A DNA stretch of 49,754 nt. It comes from Algicola sp. Lineage in GTDB: Bacteria; Bacteroidota; Bacteroidia; Flavobacteriales; Flavobacteriaceae. The stretch is from the NCBI GenBank assembly GCA_018222835.1, contig JAAEZN010000014.1, positions 1 to 49,754 on the forward strand, written 5' to 3'. Below are positions 1-8,343 of this stretch, in pieces. The notes under the pieces are model-generated. The model saw only the letters and a program-made list of their open reading frames with translations. It was not told the origin of the DNA and made no database searches. A program made the position numbers and the translations under genes. Each line of letters begins with the position of its first letter. Position 1 is the first letter of the stretch.

Positions 1-263
1 CCCATAGAGTGTCCCATCACCATTGCCGAGTCCAAATTGTGGTGCTCCATGTATCTGATCACATCATCGCTTAGGATATCGTAGTTAAAGTCCTCGGAGT
101 GAAAACTTTTTCCATGGTTTCTTTGGTCTATCAAATGAACCTCAAATCCGTTTTCGGCATATTTAGAGCCTAAGGTTTTCCAGTTGTCGGACATTCCCAA
201 AAACCCATGAAGGATTATAAAAGCTTTTCCTTCGCCCAATATTTTTGAATGTAATACCTGCAT
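1..263 (-). CDS. alpha/beta hydrolase, N-terminal part (cut by window edge)
   Basis: Partial gene; only the first 87 or so residues lie in the window. The translation starts MQVLHSKILGEGKAF and shows an alpha/beta-hydrolase fold beginning: an oxyanion-side HGFLGMSDNW segment at about residues 19-28, then a DQRNHGKS segment, and near the cut edge GHSMG, the nucleophile elbow with the catalytic serine. This pattern fits the YbfF/esterase-type hydrolases often found beside pdxJ in Bacteroidota, but the substrate cannot be told. Its ATG overlaps the pdxJ stop codon in the string TAATG, so the two are probably translationally coupled in one minus-strand operon. Confidence 0.85.
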   Translation of the reverse strand, partial: MQVLHSKILGEGKAFIILHGFLGMSDNWKTLGSKYAENGFEVHLIDQRNHGKSFHSEDFNYDILSDDVIRYMEHHNLDSAMVMGHSM

Positions 264-979
264 TATTTCAGTCTATCTAAGTACATGTTCACCACATTTT
301 CGAGGCCTAAATAAATGGATTCGCATATTAATGCGTGGCCAATGGATACCTCCAAAAGGTTTGGAATGTGTTCTTTAAAAAATTTGATATTGTCCAAGCT
401 AAGGTCGTGACCTGCATTTAGCCCAAGACCGACTTCTTGTGCCATTTTGGCCGCTGCAACAAATGGAGCTATACTTTCCTCTTTTTTGCCTTTGGCAAAT
501 GTTTCGGCAAAGCTTTCCGTGTACAGTTCTATTCGGTCGGTGCCTGTATCTGCCGCTGCTTTCACCATACCAACATTTGGATCTACAAAAATAGAAGTGC
601 GGATACCGTTCTCCTTAAAGGTTTTGATTATATCCACTAAAAAATCTTTGTGTTTTATAGTATCCCAGCCGGCATTGGATGTTATGGCATCTACCGCATC
701 GGGTACCAAGGTTACCTGTGTAGGCTTTACCTCCAGGACTAAGTCTATAAATTTAGGGACAGGATTTCCTTCGATGTTGAATTCGGTGGTGACCACATTT
801 TTTAAATCCCTTGCATCTTCATATCTAATATGTCTTTCGTCCGGTCGAGGGTGTATGGTGATGCCCTGGGCGCCAAAAGATTCAATATCCTTGGTGGAGG
901 TTGTCAGATTGGGTACGTTGCCGCCTCTCGAATTTCTTAAAGTTGCCAGTTTGTTTATGTTGACACTTAACTTTGTCAT
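263..979 (-). CDS. pdxJ: pyridoxine 5'-phosphate synthase
   Basis: PdxJ condenses 1-deoxyxylulose 5-phosphate with 3-amino-2-oxopropyl phosphate to give pyridoxine 5'-phosphate, the ring-closing step of DXP-dependent vitamin B6 synthesis. The protein (238 aa, usual family length) opens with MTKLSVNINKLATLRNSRGG, the classic PdxJ N terminus, and carries the HPRPDERHIR phosphate-binding segment and the NAGHDLSL segment near the C terminus. An in-frame ATG 24 codons upstream was rejected because the family start matches residue M1 here and a perfect -7 box lies inside the longer reading. An ATG three codons upstream (988) is a possible alternative. It is divergent from the CBS-nadK pair. Confidence 0.95.
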   Translation of the reverse strand: MTKLSVNINKLATLRNSRGGNVPNLTTSTKDIESFGAQGITIHPRPDERHIRYEDARDLKNVVTTEFNIEGNPVPKFIDLVLEVKPTQVTLVPDAVDAITSNAGWDTIKHKDFLVDIIKTFKENGIRTSIFVDPNVGMVKAAADTGTDRIELYTESFAETFAKGKKEESIAPFVAAAKMAQEVGLGLNAGHDLSLDNIKFFKEHIPNLLEVSIGHALICESIYLGLENVVNMYLDRLK

Positions 980-999
980 GGAGTTCATTTTTAGAATGT

Positions 1000-1007
1000 C
1001 AAAAATA
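1000..1007 (-). promoter_or_regulatory. -7 promoter box for pdxJ
   Basis: On the minus strand this reads TATTTTTG, an exact match to the Bacteroidota -7 consensus TAnnTTTG, about 20 bases ahead of the pdxJ ATG. It supports the internal pdxJ start. No clear -33 element was recognised. Confidence 0.55.
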
Positions 1008-1065
1008 AGAATTCGGCATGCCTTTTGCCATTTTAAATTAGTATTTTGCACCTAATAGTAGAGTT

Positions 1066-1722
1066 ATGCAGATTCAAGATAAAATAATCAATACAGTTCC
1101 TGTTTTCAATGTGTCGGAAACTTTGAAAGATGTTATCACATTTTTTGAAGAGACTACGTTTTCGCACGTAGGTATTACGGAGAACGGTGCTTTTTTGGGG
1201 TTGCTGTCGGAAAATGACTTGCCTTGTTTTGAGGCGGACAAGAAAATTGAAGATTTTAGGTTTGAAATGGAGGATTTTTTTGTGACCAAAGAAACCGCTT
1301 GGTTGGATGTTTTGGAAATGTTCTCCCGTAACGAGGCCAATGTGCTGCCAGTTTTGGATGAGGACCGCTTGATTGTTGGTTATTATGATCTTGAAGATGT
1401 GGTGGATATGTTTATTGATACGCCTTTCTTTAAAGAACCGGGGGCCATATTGGTAGTTTCTATAGGGATTAAGGATTATTCCTTTAGTGAGATTGCCCAA
1501 ATTGTGGAAGGTAACAATGCTAGATTGTTGGGTGCCTTTATTACCGATTCGCAAAACGATATTGTGGAAATAACCCTTAAGGTAGGTACGCAGAGCTTAA
1601 ATGAGGTCGCCCAGACTTTTAGGAGATACAACTACACTATTGTGTTCGGAAATAGCGACGATCAGTTCTTAGAAGACTTGAAACAGCGTTCCGATTATCT
1701 AGAAAAATATCTTAACGTTTAG
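1066..1722 (+). CDS. CBS-domain protein
   Basis: A 218-aa soluble protein with a tandem CBS (Bateman) module in roughly the first 125 residues: the FSHVGITENGAFLGLLSENDL and NVLPVLDEDRLIVGYYDLEDV segments are typical CBS beta-alpha-beta units. The last 80 residues (from about IVVSIGIKDYSF) resemble a small regulatory beta-alpha-beta domain of the ACT type, with no catalytic motif seen. CBS pairs usually bind adenosine nucleotides or SAM. The gene lies 1 base before nadK, which suggests co-expression with NAD kinase; a role in sensing adenylates is inference. The same pdxJ, CBS, nadK order is familiar from other Flavobacteriia. Confidence 0.8.
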   Translation: MQIQDKIINTVPVFNVSETLKDVITFFEETTFSHVGITENGAFLGLLSENDLPCFEADKKIEDFRFEMEDFFVTKETAWLDVLEMFSRNEANVLPVLDEDRLIVGYYDLEDVVDMFIDTPFFKEPGAILVVSIGIKDYSFSEIAQIVEGNNARLLGAFITDSQNDIVEITLKVGTQSLNEVAQTFRRYNYTIVFGNSDDQFLEDLKQRSDYLEKYLNV

Positions 1723-1723
1723 T

Positions 1724-2605
1724 ATGAAGGTAGCCATATACGGTCAATCTTTTAAAAAGGAAGATCAGCTCTGTGTAGATGAGCTTTTGGATGAATTGCA
1801 AAAGTTGAATGCTTCCATATATATTGAGGAGTCCTTTAATGCACTTGTAGAAACAATTACAAAGGAGCAAGTAAAAGGTACGTTCACCCAATCCAAAGGA
1901 TTGGATTCCTCTTTTGATATGTTCGTGAGTTTTGGAGGTGATGGCACCATGTTGCGGGCCGTAACCTATGTTAAGGATTATGGGATTCCCATTGTAGGCG
2001 TTAATACAGGTCGATTGGGATTTTTGTCCACTTTTAAAAAAGAAAATGTCCGTAAGCTGGTAACAGAGTTTAAAGCCGGGCATTATACAATAGAGGAGCG
2101 TTCTTTGGTAGAGCTGGAGCTCGATTCCGAATTGGACGAGTTCAAAGAACTCAACTTTGCTTTGAATGAAATTGCCGTAAGCAGAAAGGATACCACCTCC
2201 ATGATTACCGTGGAAACGTGGCTGGATGATGAATATTTGACGTCGTATTGGTCCGATGGCTTGATTGTGTCCACACCAACGGGGTCCACGGGCTATTCCT
2301 TGAGCTGCGGAGGTCCGGTAATGGTGCCCTCGGCAAAGTCCTTGGTGTTGACGCCGATTGCTCCGCATAACCTTAATGCAAGGCCCTTGGTAATCTCGGA
2401 CAATACTCAAATAAGGTTAAAGGTCTCGGGTAGGGAGCGAACCCATTTGGTATCGTTGGATTCGCGTATTGCCGATATTCCCAATGGAAAGGAAATCCGA
2501 ATCAAAAAAGCGGACTTCACTATTAAAATGATCGAGTATAAATCGGAGAGTTTCTTAAAAACATTGCGAAATAAATTGCTTTGGGGGGAAGATAAACGCA
2601 ATTGA
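1724..2605 (+). CDS. nadK: NAD kinase
   Basis: NadK phosphorylates NAD to NADP using ATP (or polyphosphate). The 293-aa protein has the diagnostic GGDGTML motif at residues 71-77, the NTGRLGFLST segment soon after, and the SPTGSTGYSLSCGGP nucleotide-binding segment, so the active site looks intact. Its length is normal. The ATG follows the stop of the CBS gene with a single base between, so it is the second gene of that operon; about 100 bases of AT-rich sequence separate it from the next gene. Confidence 0.96.
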   Translation: MKVAIYGQSFKKEDQLCVDELLDELQKLNASIYIEESFNALVETITKEQVKGTFTQSKGLDSSFDMFVSFGGDGTMLRAVTYVKDYGIPIVGVNTGRLGFLSTFKKENVRKLVTEFKAGHYTIEERSLVELELDSELDEFKELNFALNEIAVSRKDTTSMITVETWLDDEYLTSYWSDGLIVSTPTGSTGYSLSCGGPVMVPSAKSLVLTPIAPHNLNARPLVISDNTQIRLKVSGRERTHLVSLDSRIADIPNGKEIRIKKADFTIKMIEYKSESFLKTLRNKLLWGEDKRN

Positions 2606-2717
2606 TACGGATAAAAACAATAAAAGGAACGAAAAACTGTTTAACAAGGGAGAACAATTTTAAACTTATATCTATAGACCTTCCTTTACTCTTAATACTA
2701 GAAACTTTTTGGATCGT

Positions 2718-3401
2718 ATGCGAATAGTTTTGGCAGTTTTTCTATGCTGTGTGATCAAGGTGAGCGCACAAACCTATGAGATAGGTGTGTTTGCTGGCGG
2801 AGCCAACATGATTGGCGATGTGGGAAGGACCAATTACATCCTACCTTCAGGGCCTGCGTTTGGTGGAATATTTAAATGGAACAAAGGAAAACGCTATGCG
2901 TGGCGTGGTAGTGTAATTTATGGAAGCGTTACCGCTGATGATTTCAAATCCAGTATGAAATCCAGGCAACAAAGAGGATATAAAGTGGATAATTCCATTT
3001 TGGAGTTCTCCGCAGGACTGGAAATCAACTTTGTGGAATACAACCTACATAAGCTCGGACCTGCCTTTACACCTTACCTTTACACGGGTTTTACGTACTT
3101 CAGGTACGATTTTAATTATATTGATGCCCTTCAGATGCAGGATATTAACCAAAAAGACGGTAGTTTTGCAATTCCAATGACGGTTGGGGCCAAGTATCGT
3201 TTAAATCAATTTCTGATTCTTGGAGCTGAAATAGGGGCCAGATATACCTTTACGGATAATTTGGATGCAAGTAACCCGGAAGGTTCCAATTTTGAACAAT
3301 TCCGTTTCGGAAATATATTGAGCGATGACTGGTACGTTTTTACAGGTATAACTTTAACCTATACCTTTGGACGTAAACCCTGCCAGGATTGTTTTCAATA
3401 A
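2718..3401 (+). CDS. porG: PorG-like outer-membrane protein (DUF6089)
   Basis: A 227-aa protein with a signal peptide (MRIVLAVFLCC... cleaved near VSA-QTYE) followed by alternating, Tyr/Phe-rich strands (GGIFKWNKGKRYAWRGSVIYG, LGAEIGARYTFTDN, FTGITLTYTFGRKPC) that look like a small 8-stranded outer-membrane barrel. This is the DUF6089 family, and its place just before uppS and bamA matches the gene called porG in type IX secretion work on Flavobacterium. A TTG three codons upstream is possible, but the ATG gives the better signal peptide. The link to type IX secretion is from family knowledge and synteny, not from a motif. Confidence 0.75.
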   Translation: MRIVLAVFLCCVIKVSAQTYEIGVFAGGANMIGDVGRTNYILPSGPAFGGIFKWNKGKRYAWRGSVIYGSVTADDFKSSMKSRQQRGYKVDNSILEFSAGLEINFVEYNLHKLGPAFTPYLYTGFTYFRYDFNYIDALQMQDINQKDGSFAIPMTVGAKYRLNQFLILGAEIGARYTFTDNLDASNPEGSNFEQFRFGNILSDDWYVFTGITLTYTFGRKPCQDCFQ

Positions 3402-3402
3402 A

Positions 3403-4143
3403 ATGCACACACTAGAGGACGTAAACAAAGACAAACTGCCAGAACATGTTGCCATAATAATGGATGGTAACGGCAGATGGGCAAAACAACGGGGCAAACT
3501 TCGCATGTTCGGGCACGAGAATGGAGCGGAGGCTGTGAACCAGACTGTTGAGAGTTGTGCTAAACTTCAGATTCCCTATTTAACCTTATATGCTTTTTCC
3601 ACCGAGAATTGGAACCGGCCAAAAACCGAGGTAGATACTTTAATGCGACTTTTGGTGAACGCCTTAAAAAAGGAGTTAAAGACCTTGACCAAACATAACA
3701 TACGGCTCAAGGCAATCGGAAAAATCGATACACTGCCCCAAAAAGTCTATAAAGAGTTAACGGAGGTTATGTCCAAAACCGAAAATAATACGGGGATGAC
3801 CTTGACGTTGGCATTGAGCTATGGCTCTCGGGAAGAGATAAAAACTGCTGTACAAGAAATAGCGTTCAAAGTTAAAAATAACATAATTTCACCCGAAAAT
3901 ATTGATGAAACAGTTATAAATACACATCTTTATGCGCACTTTTTGCCAGATGTGGACCTACTTATACGCACAAGTGGCGAATGTAGGATAAGTAATTTTT
4001 TACTTTGGCAAATAGCATACGCCGAATTATATTTTATTGATGTATTTTGGCCCGACTTTAGAGAGAACCATTTGGTAGAGGCCATAATAAGTTATCAAAA
4101 TAGAGAACGACGATTTGGAAAAACGAGCGAACAACTTAACTAA
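3403..4143 (+). CDS. uppS: isoprenyl transferase (undecaprenyl diphosphate synthase)
   Basis: UppS makes the C55 lipid carrier for peptidoglycan and glycan assembly by cis-condensation of isopentenyl diphosphate. The 246-aa protein has HVAIIMDGNGRWAKQRG with catalytic Asp at about residue 21, the LYAFSTENWNRP segment, and the C-terminal RTSGECRISNFLLWQ signature that binds diphosphate. The ATG at 3403 lies one base after the porG stop; an in-frame ATG at 3367 lies inside porG and lacks family support. The 3' end overlaps the bamA reading frame by 29 bases, so the three genes form a tight envelope-biogenesis operon. Confidence 0.95.
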   Translation: MHTLEDVNKDKLPEHVAIIMDGNGRWAKQRGKLRMFGHENGAEAVNQTVESCAKLQIPYLTLYAFSTENWNRPKTEVDTLMRLLVNALKKELKTLTKHNIRLKAIGKIDTLPQKVYKELTEVMSKTENNTGMTLTLALSYGSREEIKTAVQEIAFKVKNNIISPENIDETVINTHLYAHFLPDVDLLIRTSGECRISNFLLWQIAYAELYFIDVFWPDFRENHLVEAIISYQNRERRFGKTSEQLN

Positions 4144-6778
4144 GGGTATCACAAACGCTATACTTTCTGCCCTTTTTATCCCCTTATTACTATTATCAAC
4201 CCAGGCTGTTGCCCAGGAAACCACTTTCGAGGAAGGCAAACAATATATATTGGGTGGGTTATCGGTAACCGGGCTACAGAGTTACAACGAGCAAACTGTT
4301 AAGAGTTACACAGGATTGCGCGTTGGGCAACCTATTAAAGTACCTGGAGATGAAATTAGTGCAGTGATCAAAAAGTTGTGGAACTTGGATCTGTTCAGCA
4401 ATGTGGAGATGTTCTACACCAAAATAGAAGGTGATAAAATATTTTTGGAGCTCAATATAATGGAGCGTCCTACTTTGAACAATGTTACCGTTTATGGGGT
4501 CAAAAAAAGAAAGGTGGATGATATAATCGATGACACCGACCTTAAAAAAGGTAAAAAAATCACAGAGAGCTTAATAGCAAACACAAAAAATTACCTTCAG
4601 AACAAGTATAAAAAGCAAGGTTTTCTCAATGCAAAGGTAAGTATCGCTACCGCTGCGGATACAACTGGGGCCAATACGCAGAACATGGTCATCAATGTAA
4701 ACAAAGGGGATAAGGTTAAAATACGCAAGATTAGCTTTGTGGGCAACGAAAAGCTTTCGAACAAGAGACTTAGGAAATCCCTAAAAAACACCAAAAAGAA
4801 GAAGTTTTACCGCTTCTGGAAAAAATCCAAGTACATCGAAGCCGATTTTGAGGAGGATCTTTCCAATTTGGTAGATACCTATGCGGAAAGAGGATATAGG
4901 GATGCAAGGGTGCTGTCCGATAGCTTTGTAAAAGTGGACGAAAAAAATATTGATCTTGTTGTTTCGGTAGAAGAAGGGGACAAGTATTACTTTGGAAATG
5001 TCAACTTTGTTGGAAACACGGTTTATACGGACAGAATGTTGACACAATATTTGGGTATCAAAAAAGGGGATACATATAACGGTGTATTGTTGAAAGAGCG
5101 TATTGCCGATGATTCCAATCCAGATGCAGAAGATTTGACCAACTTGTATCAGAATAACGGTTACTTGTTCTCGAGTATTAACCCTGTTGAGGTTTCGGCG
5201 GTCAACGATACTATCGATTTTGAGATTCGTATTATAGAAGGTAAGGAAACCTTCTTGGACCATGTAACGGTTTCTGGTAACGACAAGACCAACGATCACG
5301 TGATCTTTAGGGAAATCCGAACAAGGCCAGGTCAAAAGTACAGTAAGTCGAATATTGTTAGGACCATACGCGAATTGGGGCAGCTTGGCTTTTTTGATGC
5401 AGAGCAAATCGTTCCGGATATTATTAACCCGAACCCCAACGAAGGAACAGTGGATGTAAACTACAGCTTGGTAGAGTCTGGTTCCAGCCAGATTGAACTA
5501 CAAGGAGGTTTTGGGGGCGGAGGCTTTATCGGTACTTTGGGACTTTCTTTTAGTAATTTCTCTCTAAAAAACATATTTAATAAAGAGGCTTACAAGCCGG
5601 TACCCATGGGAGATGGTCAAACATTCGCTTTGCGTTTACAGGCCAGTAGGACTTTCCGCGTGTACAGTTTAAATTTCTCCGAGCCATGGTTGGGAGGTAA
5701 AAAACCGGTGCGTTTTAACTTATCACTTTCCAGAACCCAGCAGTTCGCTACGGGTTATAATCAAAATGGTAGGTTGGATGTAGATAAATCCCGTGGTTTT
5801 GCAATCACAGGTGTATCTGCTGGTTTAGCAAAAAGGGTGCAATGGCCAGATGACTTTTTTACCATTTCACATTCTTTGAGCTATCAATTGTACGACTTTA
5901 ACGATTACAACAGTGGATTGTTCAATTTTGGTAATGGTAACTCTAACTCACTGAGTTATACTTTTGGAATTTCAAGGAGTTCACAGGGACCGAGTAGAAT
6001 TTTCCCGTTGTCAGGTTCTAACTTCGAGTTGACTGCTAAATTTACCCCACCATACTCTTTGCTCAGTAGCAAAGATTATGGGCAATTGAAGAATGATATA
6101 GATGGCACCCTTGAGCGATTGGACGAACTTCAAAATGCCACAGATCCGGAAGAGCAATTGGAGCGAGAACAATTGGCCCAAGATTTGGAGCGATTGGAAG
6201 AAGAGCGCTTTAAGCTATTGGAATACTACAAAATCAAGTTTAAAGGAGATTGGTACACCACGCTTGTAGATAAATTGGTTTTGCGTACCAATGCCGAGTT
6301 TGGTTTTTTAGGAGCTTACAATCACGATATTGGCGATGTGCCATTTGAGCGTTTCTACGTAGGTGGTGATGGTCTAGGAAACTTTACTTTGGACGGTAGG
6401 GACGTGGTGCAGTTGCGAGGTTATGAAAACCAATCGCTCACGCCATATATTCCAAATGCCATTACAGGTAGGCTGGAGCAGGACGGTGGAACCATATACA
6501 ATAAATTCTCCTTGGAATTAAGGTATCCACTTACCTTAAAGCCTTCTGCCTCTATATATGCATTATCATTTTTAGAAGCAGGTAACGCTTTCAACAATTT
6601 TAATGAGTATAATCCGTTTGAGTTAAAAAGATCTGCCGGAGTGGGGCTACGTATTTTTATGCCGGCATTCGGACTCTTGGGGATTGATTTTGGTTATGGC
6701 TTCGATAGCGATGCTCGACCAGGATCTGTAGGACCAAGTGGCTGGCAAACACACTTCATCATCGGGCAGCAGTTTTAA
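4115..6778 (+). CDS. bamA: outer-membrane protein assembly factor BamA
   Basis: BamA is the barrel that inserts beta-barrel proteins into the outer membrane. The 887-aa protein has a signal peptide (hydrophobic run to TQAVAQ, about residue 34), about five POTRA repeats to roughly residue 450, then a Bam barrel with the conserved VQLRGYENQSL (VRGY-type) motif and a C-terminal phenylalanine. No ATG exists near the N terminus; TTG at 4115, inside uppS, is the only start that includes the whole signal peptide. An unusual highly charged segment at about residues 655-705 (repeated LERLDEL, LAQDLERLEEE) interrupts the barrel as a likely extracellular helical loop. Confidence 0.94.
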   Translation: MEKRANNLTKGITNAILSALFIPLLLLSTQAVAQETTFEEGKQYILGGLSVTGLQSYNEQTVKSYTGLRVGQPIKVPGDEISAVIKKLWNLDLFSNVEMFYTKIEGDKIFLELNIMERPTLNNVTVYGVKKRKVDDIIDDTDLKKGKKITESLIANTKNYLQNKYKKQGFLNAKVSIATAADTTGANTQNMVINVNKGDKVKIRKISFVGNEKLSNKRLRKSLKNTKKKKFYRFWKKSKYIEADFEEDLSNLVDTYAERGYRDARVLSDSFVKVDEKNIDLVVSVEEGDKYYFGNVNFVGNTVYTDRMLTQYLGIKKGDTYNGVLLKERIADDSNPDAEDLTNLYQNNGYLFSSINPVEVSAVNDTIDFEIRIIEGKETFLDHVTVSGNDKTNDHVIFREIRTRPGQKYSKSNIVRTIRELGQLGFFDAEQIVPDIINPNPNEGTVDVNYSLVESGSSQIELQGGFGGGGFIGTLGLSFSNFSLKNIFNKEAYKPVPMGDGQTFALRLQASRTFRVYSLNFSEPWLGGKKPVRFNLSLSRTQQFATGYNQNGRLDVDKSRGFAITGVSAGLAKRVQWPDDFFTISHSLSYQLYDFNDYNSGLFNFGNGNSNSLSYTFGISRSSQGPSRIFPLSGSNFELTAKFTPPYSLLSSKDYGQLKNDIDGTLERLDELQNATDPEEQLEREQLAQDLERLEEERFKLLEYYKIKFKGDWYTTLVDKLVLRTNAEFGFLGAYNHDIGDVPFERFYVGGDGLGNFTLDGRDVVQLRGYENQSLTPYIPNAITGRLEQDGGTIYNKFSLELRYPLTLKPSASIYALSFLEAGNAFNNFNEYNPFELKRSAGVGLRIFMPAFGLLGIDFGYGFDSDARPGSVGPSGWQTHFIIGQQF

Positions 6779-6833
6779 TCAATGGAAAATCGTGGATTGC
6801 TAATTTGTAAGAGGTTCATTTTAAATTAATTAG

Positions 6834-6841
6834 TAATTTTG
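6834..6841 (+). promoter_or_regulatory. -7 promoter box for the ompH pair
   Basis: TAATTTTG matches TAnnTTTG exactly and lies 35 bases before the ATG of the first OmpH gene, in the only gap after bamA. A TTTG 26 bases upstream could act as a -33 element but the spacing is a little long. Confidence 0.45.
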
Positions 6842-6876
6842 GCACGATATTTTCTATGTAAAATGCGGAATCAAAG

Positions 6877-7698
6877 ATGAATACCAAAGTTCTTTTATCA
6901 TTAGTTGTTTTAATGTTCTCCTTCTATGGGTTTTCTCAAAGAGGCGTTCGCATTGGGTATGTGGACATGGAATATATCCTCGAAAATGTGGAAGAGTATA
7001 GGGACGCTACGCAACAATTGAATGCCAAGGCCCAAAAGTGGAAGCAAGAAATCGAATTAAAGCAAAGCGTTGTTGAGCAGATGAAGAAAGATCTGATGGC
7101 CGAAAAAGTGCTTCTTACAGATGAACTAATTCTTGAAAGAGAAGAAGAAATCCAAATTCTGGAAAAAGAAATGCTGGATTATCAACAAGACAGATTTGGG
7201 CCAGAGGGGGATTTAGTGCTACAGAAACAACTATTGATTCAACCGATACAAGACCAAGTTTTCAACGAGGTACAAAAAATCGGAACCAATAAAAGATACG
7301 ATTTTATTTTTGATAAATCCGCAGATGTTGTAATGTTGTATTCCGAAAAACGGCACGATATCAGCGATTTGGTTCTAAGGGAAATAGGACGTACCAGAAA
7401 GATAAGTACTTCCAATAAAAAACAACAGGAGCAAACTCGTTTGGAGCAGTTTAAGGAAGAAGAGGATAAAATTAGCGACGCCTTAAAAGAAAGACAGGAT
7501 AAAGCTGCGGAAGCTTTGCAAGAAAGGGAAAAAGCAGCGGAAGAACGAAGAGAGGAAAAATTACAGGAACGCGAAGAACGAAAGAAGGCATACGAAGAAC
7601 GAAGAAAAAAATTATTGGAAGAGCGCGAAGCCAAACGTAAAGCCAAATTGGAAGAACGAAAAAAAGCGCAAGAACAACAAAAGGATTCAATAGGATAA
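6877..7698 (+). CDS. OmpH/Skp-family periplasmic chaperone with a long charged tail
   Basis: A 273-aa exported protein: signal peptide MNTKVLLSLVVLMFSFYGFSQ, then an OmpH/Skp core (VRIGYVDMEYILENVEEY..., a long coiled coil, then the second half-strand KRYDFIFDKSADVVMLYSEK). Skp proteins are trimeric holdases that escort unfolded barrel proteins across the periplasm to BamA, which fits the position directly after bamA. Unlike its neighbour, it continues for about 80 residues of almost only Glu, Arg, Lys and Ala (repeats of EERKKAYEERRKK type), probably one rigid helix. Tandem OmpH genes after bamA are usual in the phylum. Confidence 0.88.
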   Translation: MNTKVLLSLVVLMFSFYGFSQRGVRIGYVDMEYILENVEEYRDATQQLNAKAQKWKQEIELKQSVVEQMKKDLMAEKVLLTDELILEREEEIQILEKEMLDYQQDRFGPEGDLVLQKQLLIQPIQDQVFNEVQKIGTNKRYDFIFDKSADVVMLYSEKRHDISDLVLREIGRTRKISTSNKKQQEQTRLEQFKEEEDKISDALKERQDKAAEALQEREKAAEERREEKLQEREERKKAYEERRKKLLEEREAKRKAKLEERKKAQEQQKDSIG

Positions 7699-7748
7699 TT
7701 ATATATTGAAACACTAAATTTTAAGTCAAAATAGTAACGTAGAGAATC

Positions 7749-8258
7749 ATGAAAAATGTAAAAAAGATTGCAGTAGCCCTAGTATTGTTTGTTGCGGCTA
7801 CGGGTTTTGTAAACGCACAGAGCAAGGTTGCCCATATTAATGTACAGCAACTATTGTCTGACATGCCGGAGATGAAAGCTGCACAAGCTGAATTGAAGAA
7901 ATTACGAGAAACCTATACAGCAGATATTCAAAGCTCCATGACCGAGCTTCAAAACAAGTACACACAATACCAAAACGAAGCTACTTCCAAAACAAGAGAA
8001 GAGAACGAGCAAAGAGCAGTAGAGCTTCAAGGTTTTGAAAAAAATATCCAAGAAGCCGAGCAAGCAGCTATGCAAGAAATGCAAAAAAAGCAACAAGAGT
8101 TGTTCTCTCCAATCTCTGAAAAGGCAAAGGCAGCTATCGAAAAAGTGGCCGCAGCGCAGGGTTACGAATATGTAATCGATGCAAGCCCAGGATTGAGCCT
8201 TATTGTAGCTAAAGGAAAAGACCTTTTGCCAGAGGTGAAAAAGGAGTTGGGCTTCTAA
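7749..8258 (+). CDS. OmpH/Skp-family periplasmic chaperone
   Basis: A 169-aa paralogue of the gene before it, with the usual Skp length. It has a signal peptide (MKNVKKIAVALVLFVAATGFVNA-QSK), the strand KVAHINVQQLLSDMP, two long charged helices that would form the tentacle coiled coil, and the closing EYVIDASPGLSLIVAKGKDL strand. It lacks the long charged tail of its neighbour. It lies 50 bases downstream and is followed by a strong terminator, so it ends the envelope operon. Subunit exchange between the two paralogues is possible but not shown. Confidence 0.9.
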   Translation: MKNVKKIAVALVLFVAATGFVNAQSKVAHINVQQLLSDMPEMKAAQAELKKLRETYTADIQSSMTELQNKYTQYQNEATSKTREENEQRAVELQGFEKNIQEAEQAAMQEMQKKQQELFSPISEKAKAAIEKVAAAQGYEYVIDASPGLSLIVAKGKDLLPEVKKELGF

Positions 8259-8280
8259 ACACAATATTGAAGATTACTAA

Positions 8281-8310
8281 AAAAACCGCTTTTATAAAAG
8301 CGGTTTTTTT
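8281..8310 (+). terminator. intrinsic terminator after ompH
   Basis: AAAAACCGCTTTTATAAAAG begins a stem (AAAACCGCTTTT paired with AAAAGCGGTTTT) followed by a run of T. It lies 23 bases after the second OmpH stop. Confidence 0.85.
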
Positions 8311-8343
8311 ATGCCATAAATATTTTAGGTACTATTTTTAATC

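Noticed and set aside
447-1055. A 202-aa plus-strand reading frame opposite pdxJ
   Set aside because: It is antisense to a clear pdxJ gene, has no family features and spans the pdxJ promoter.
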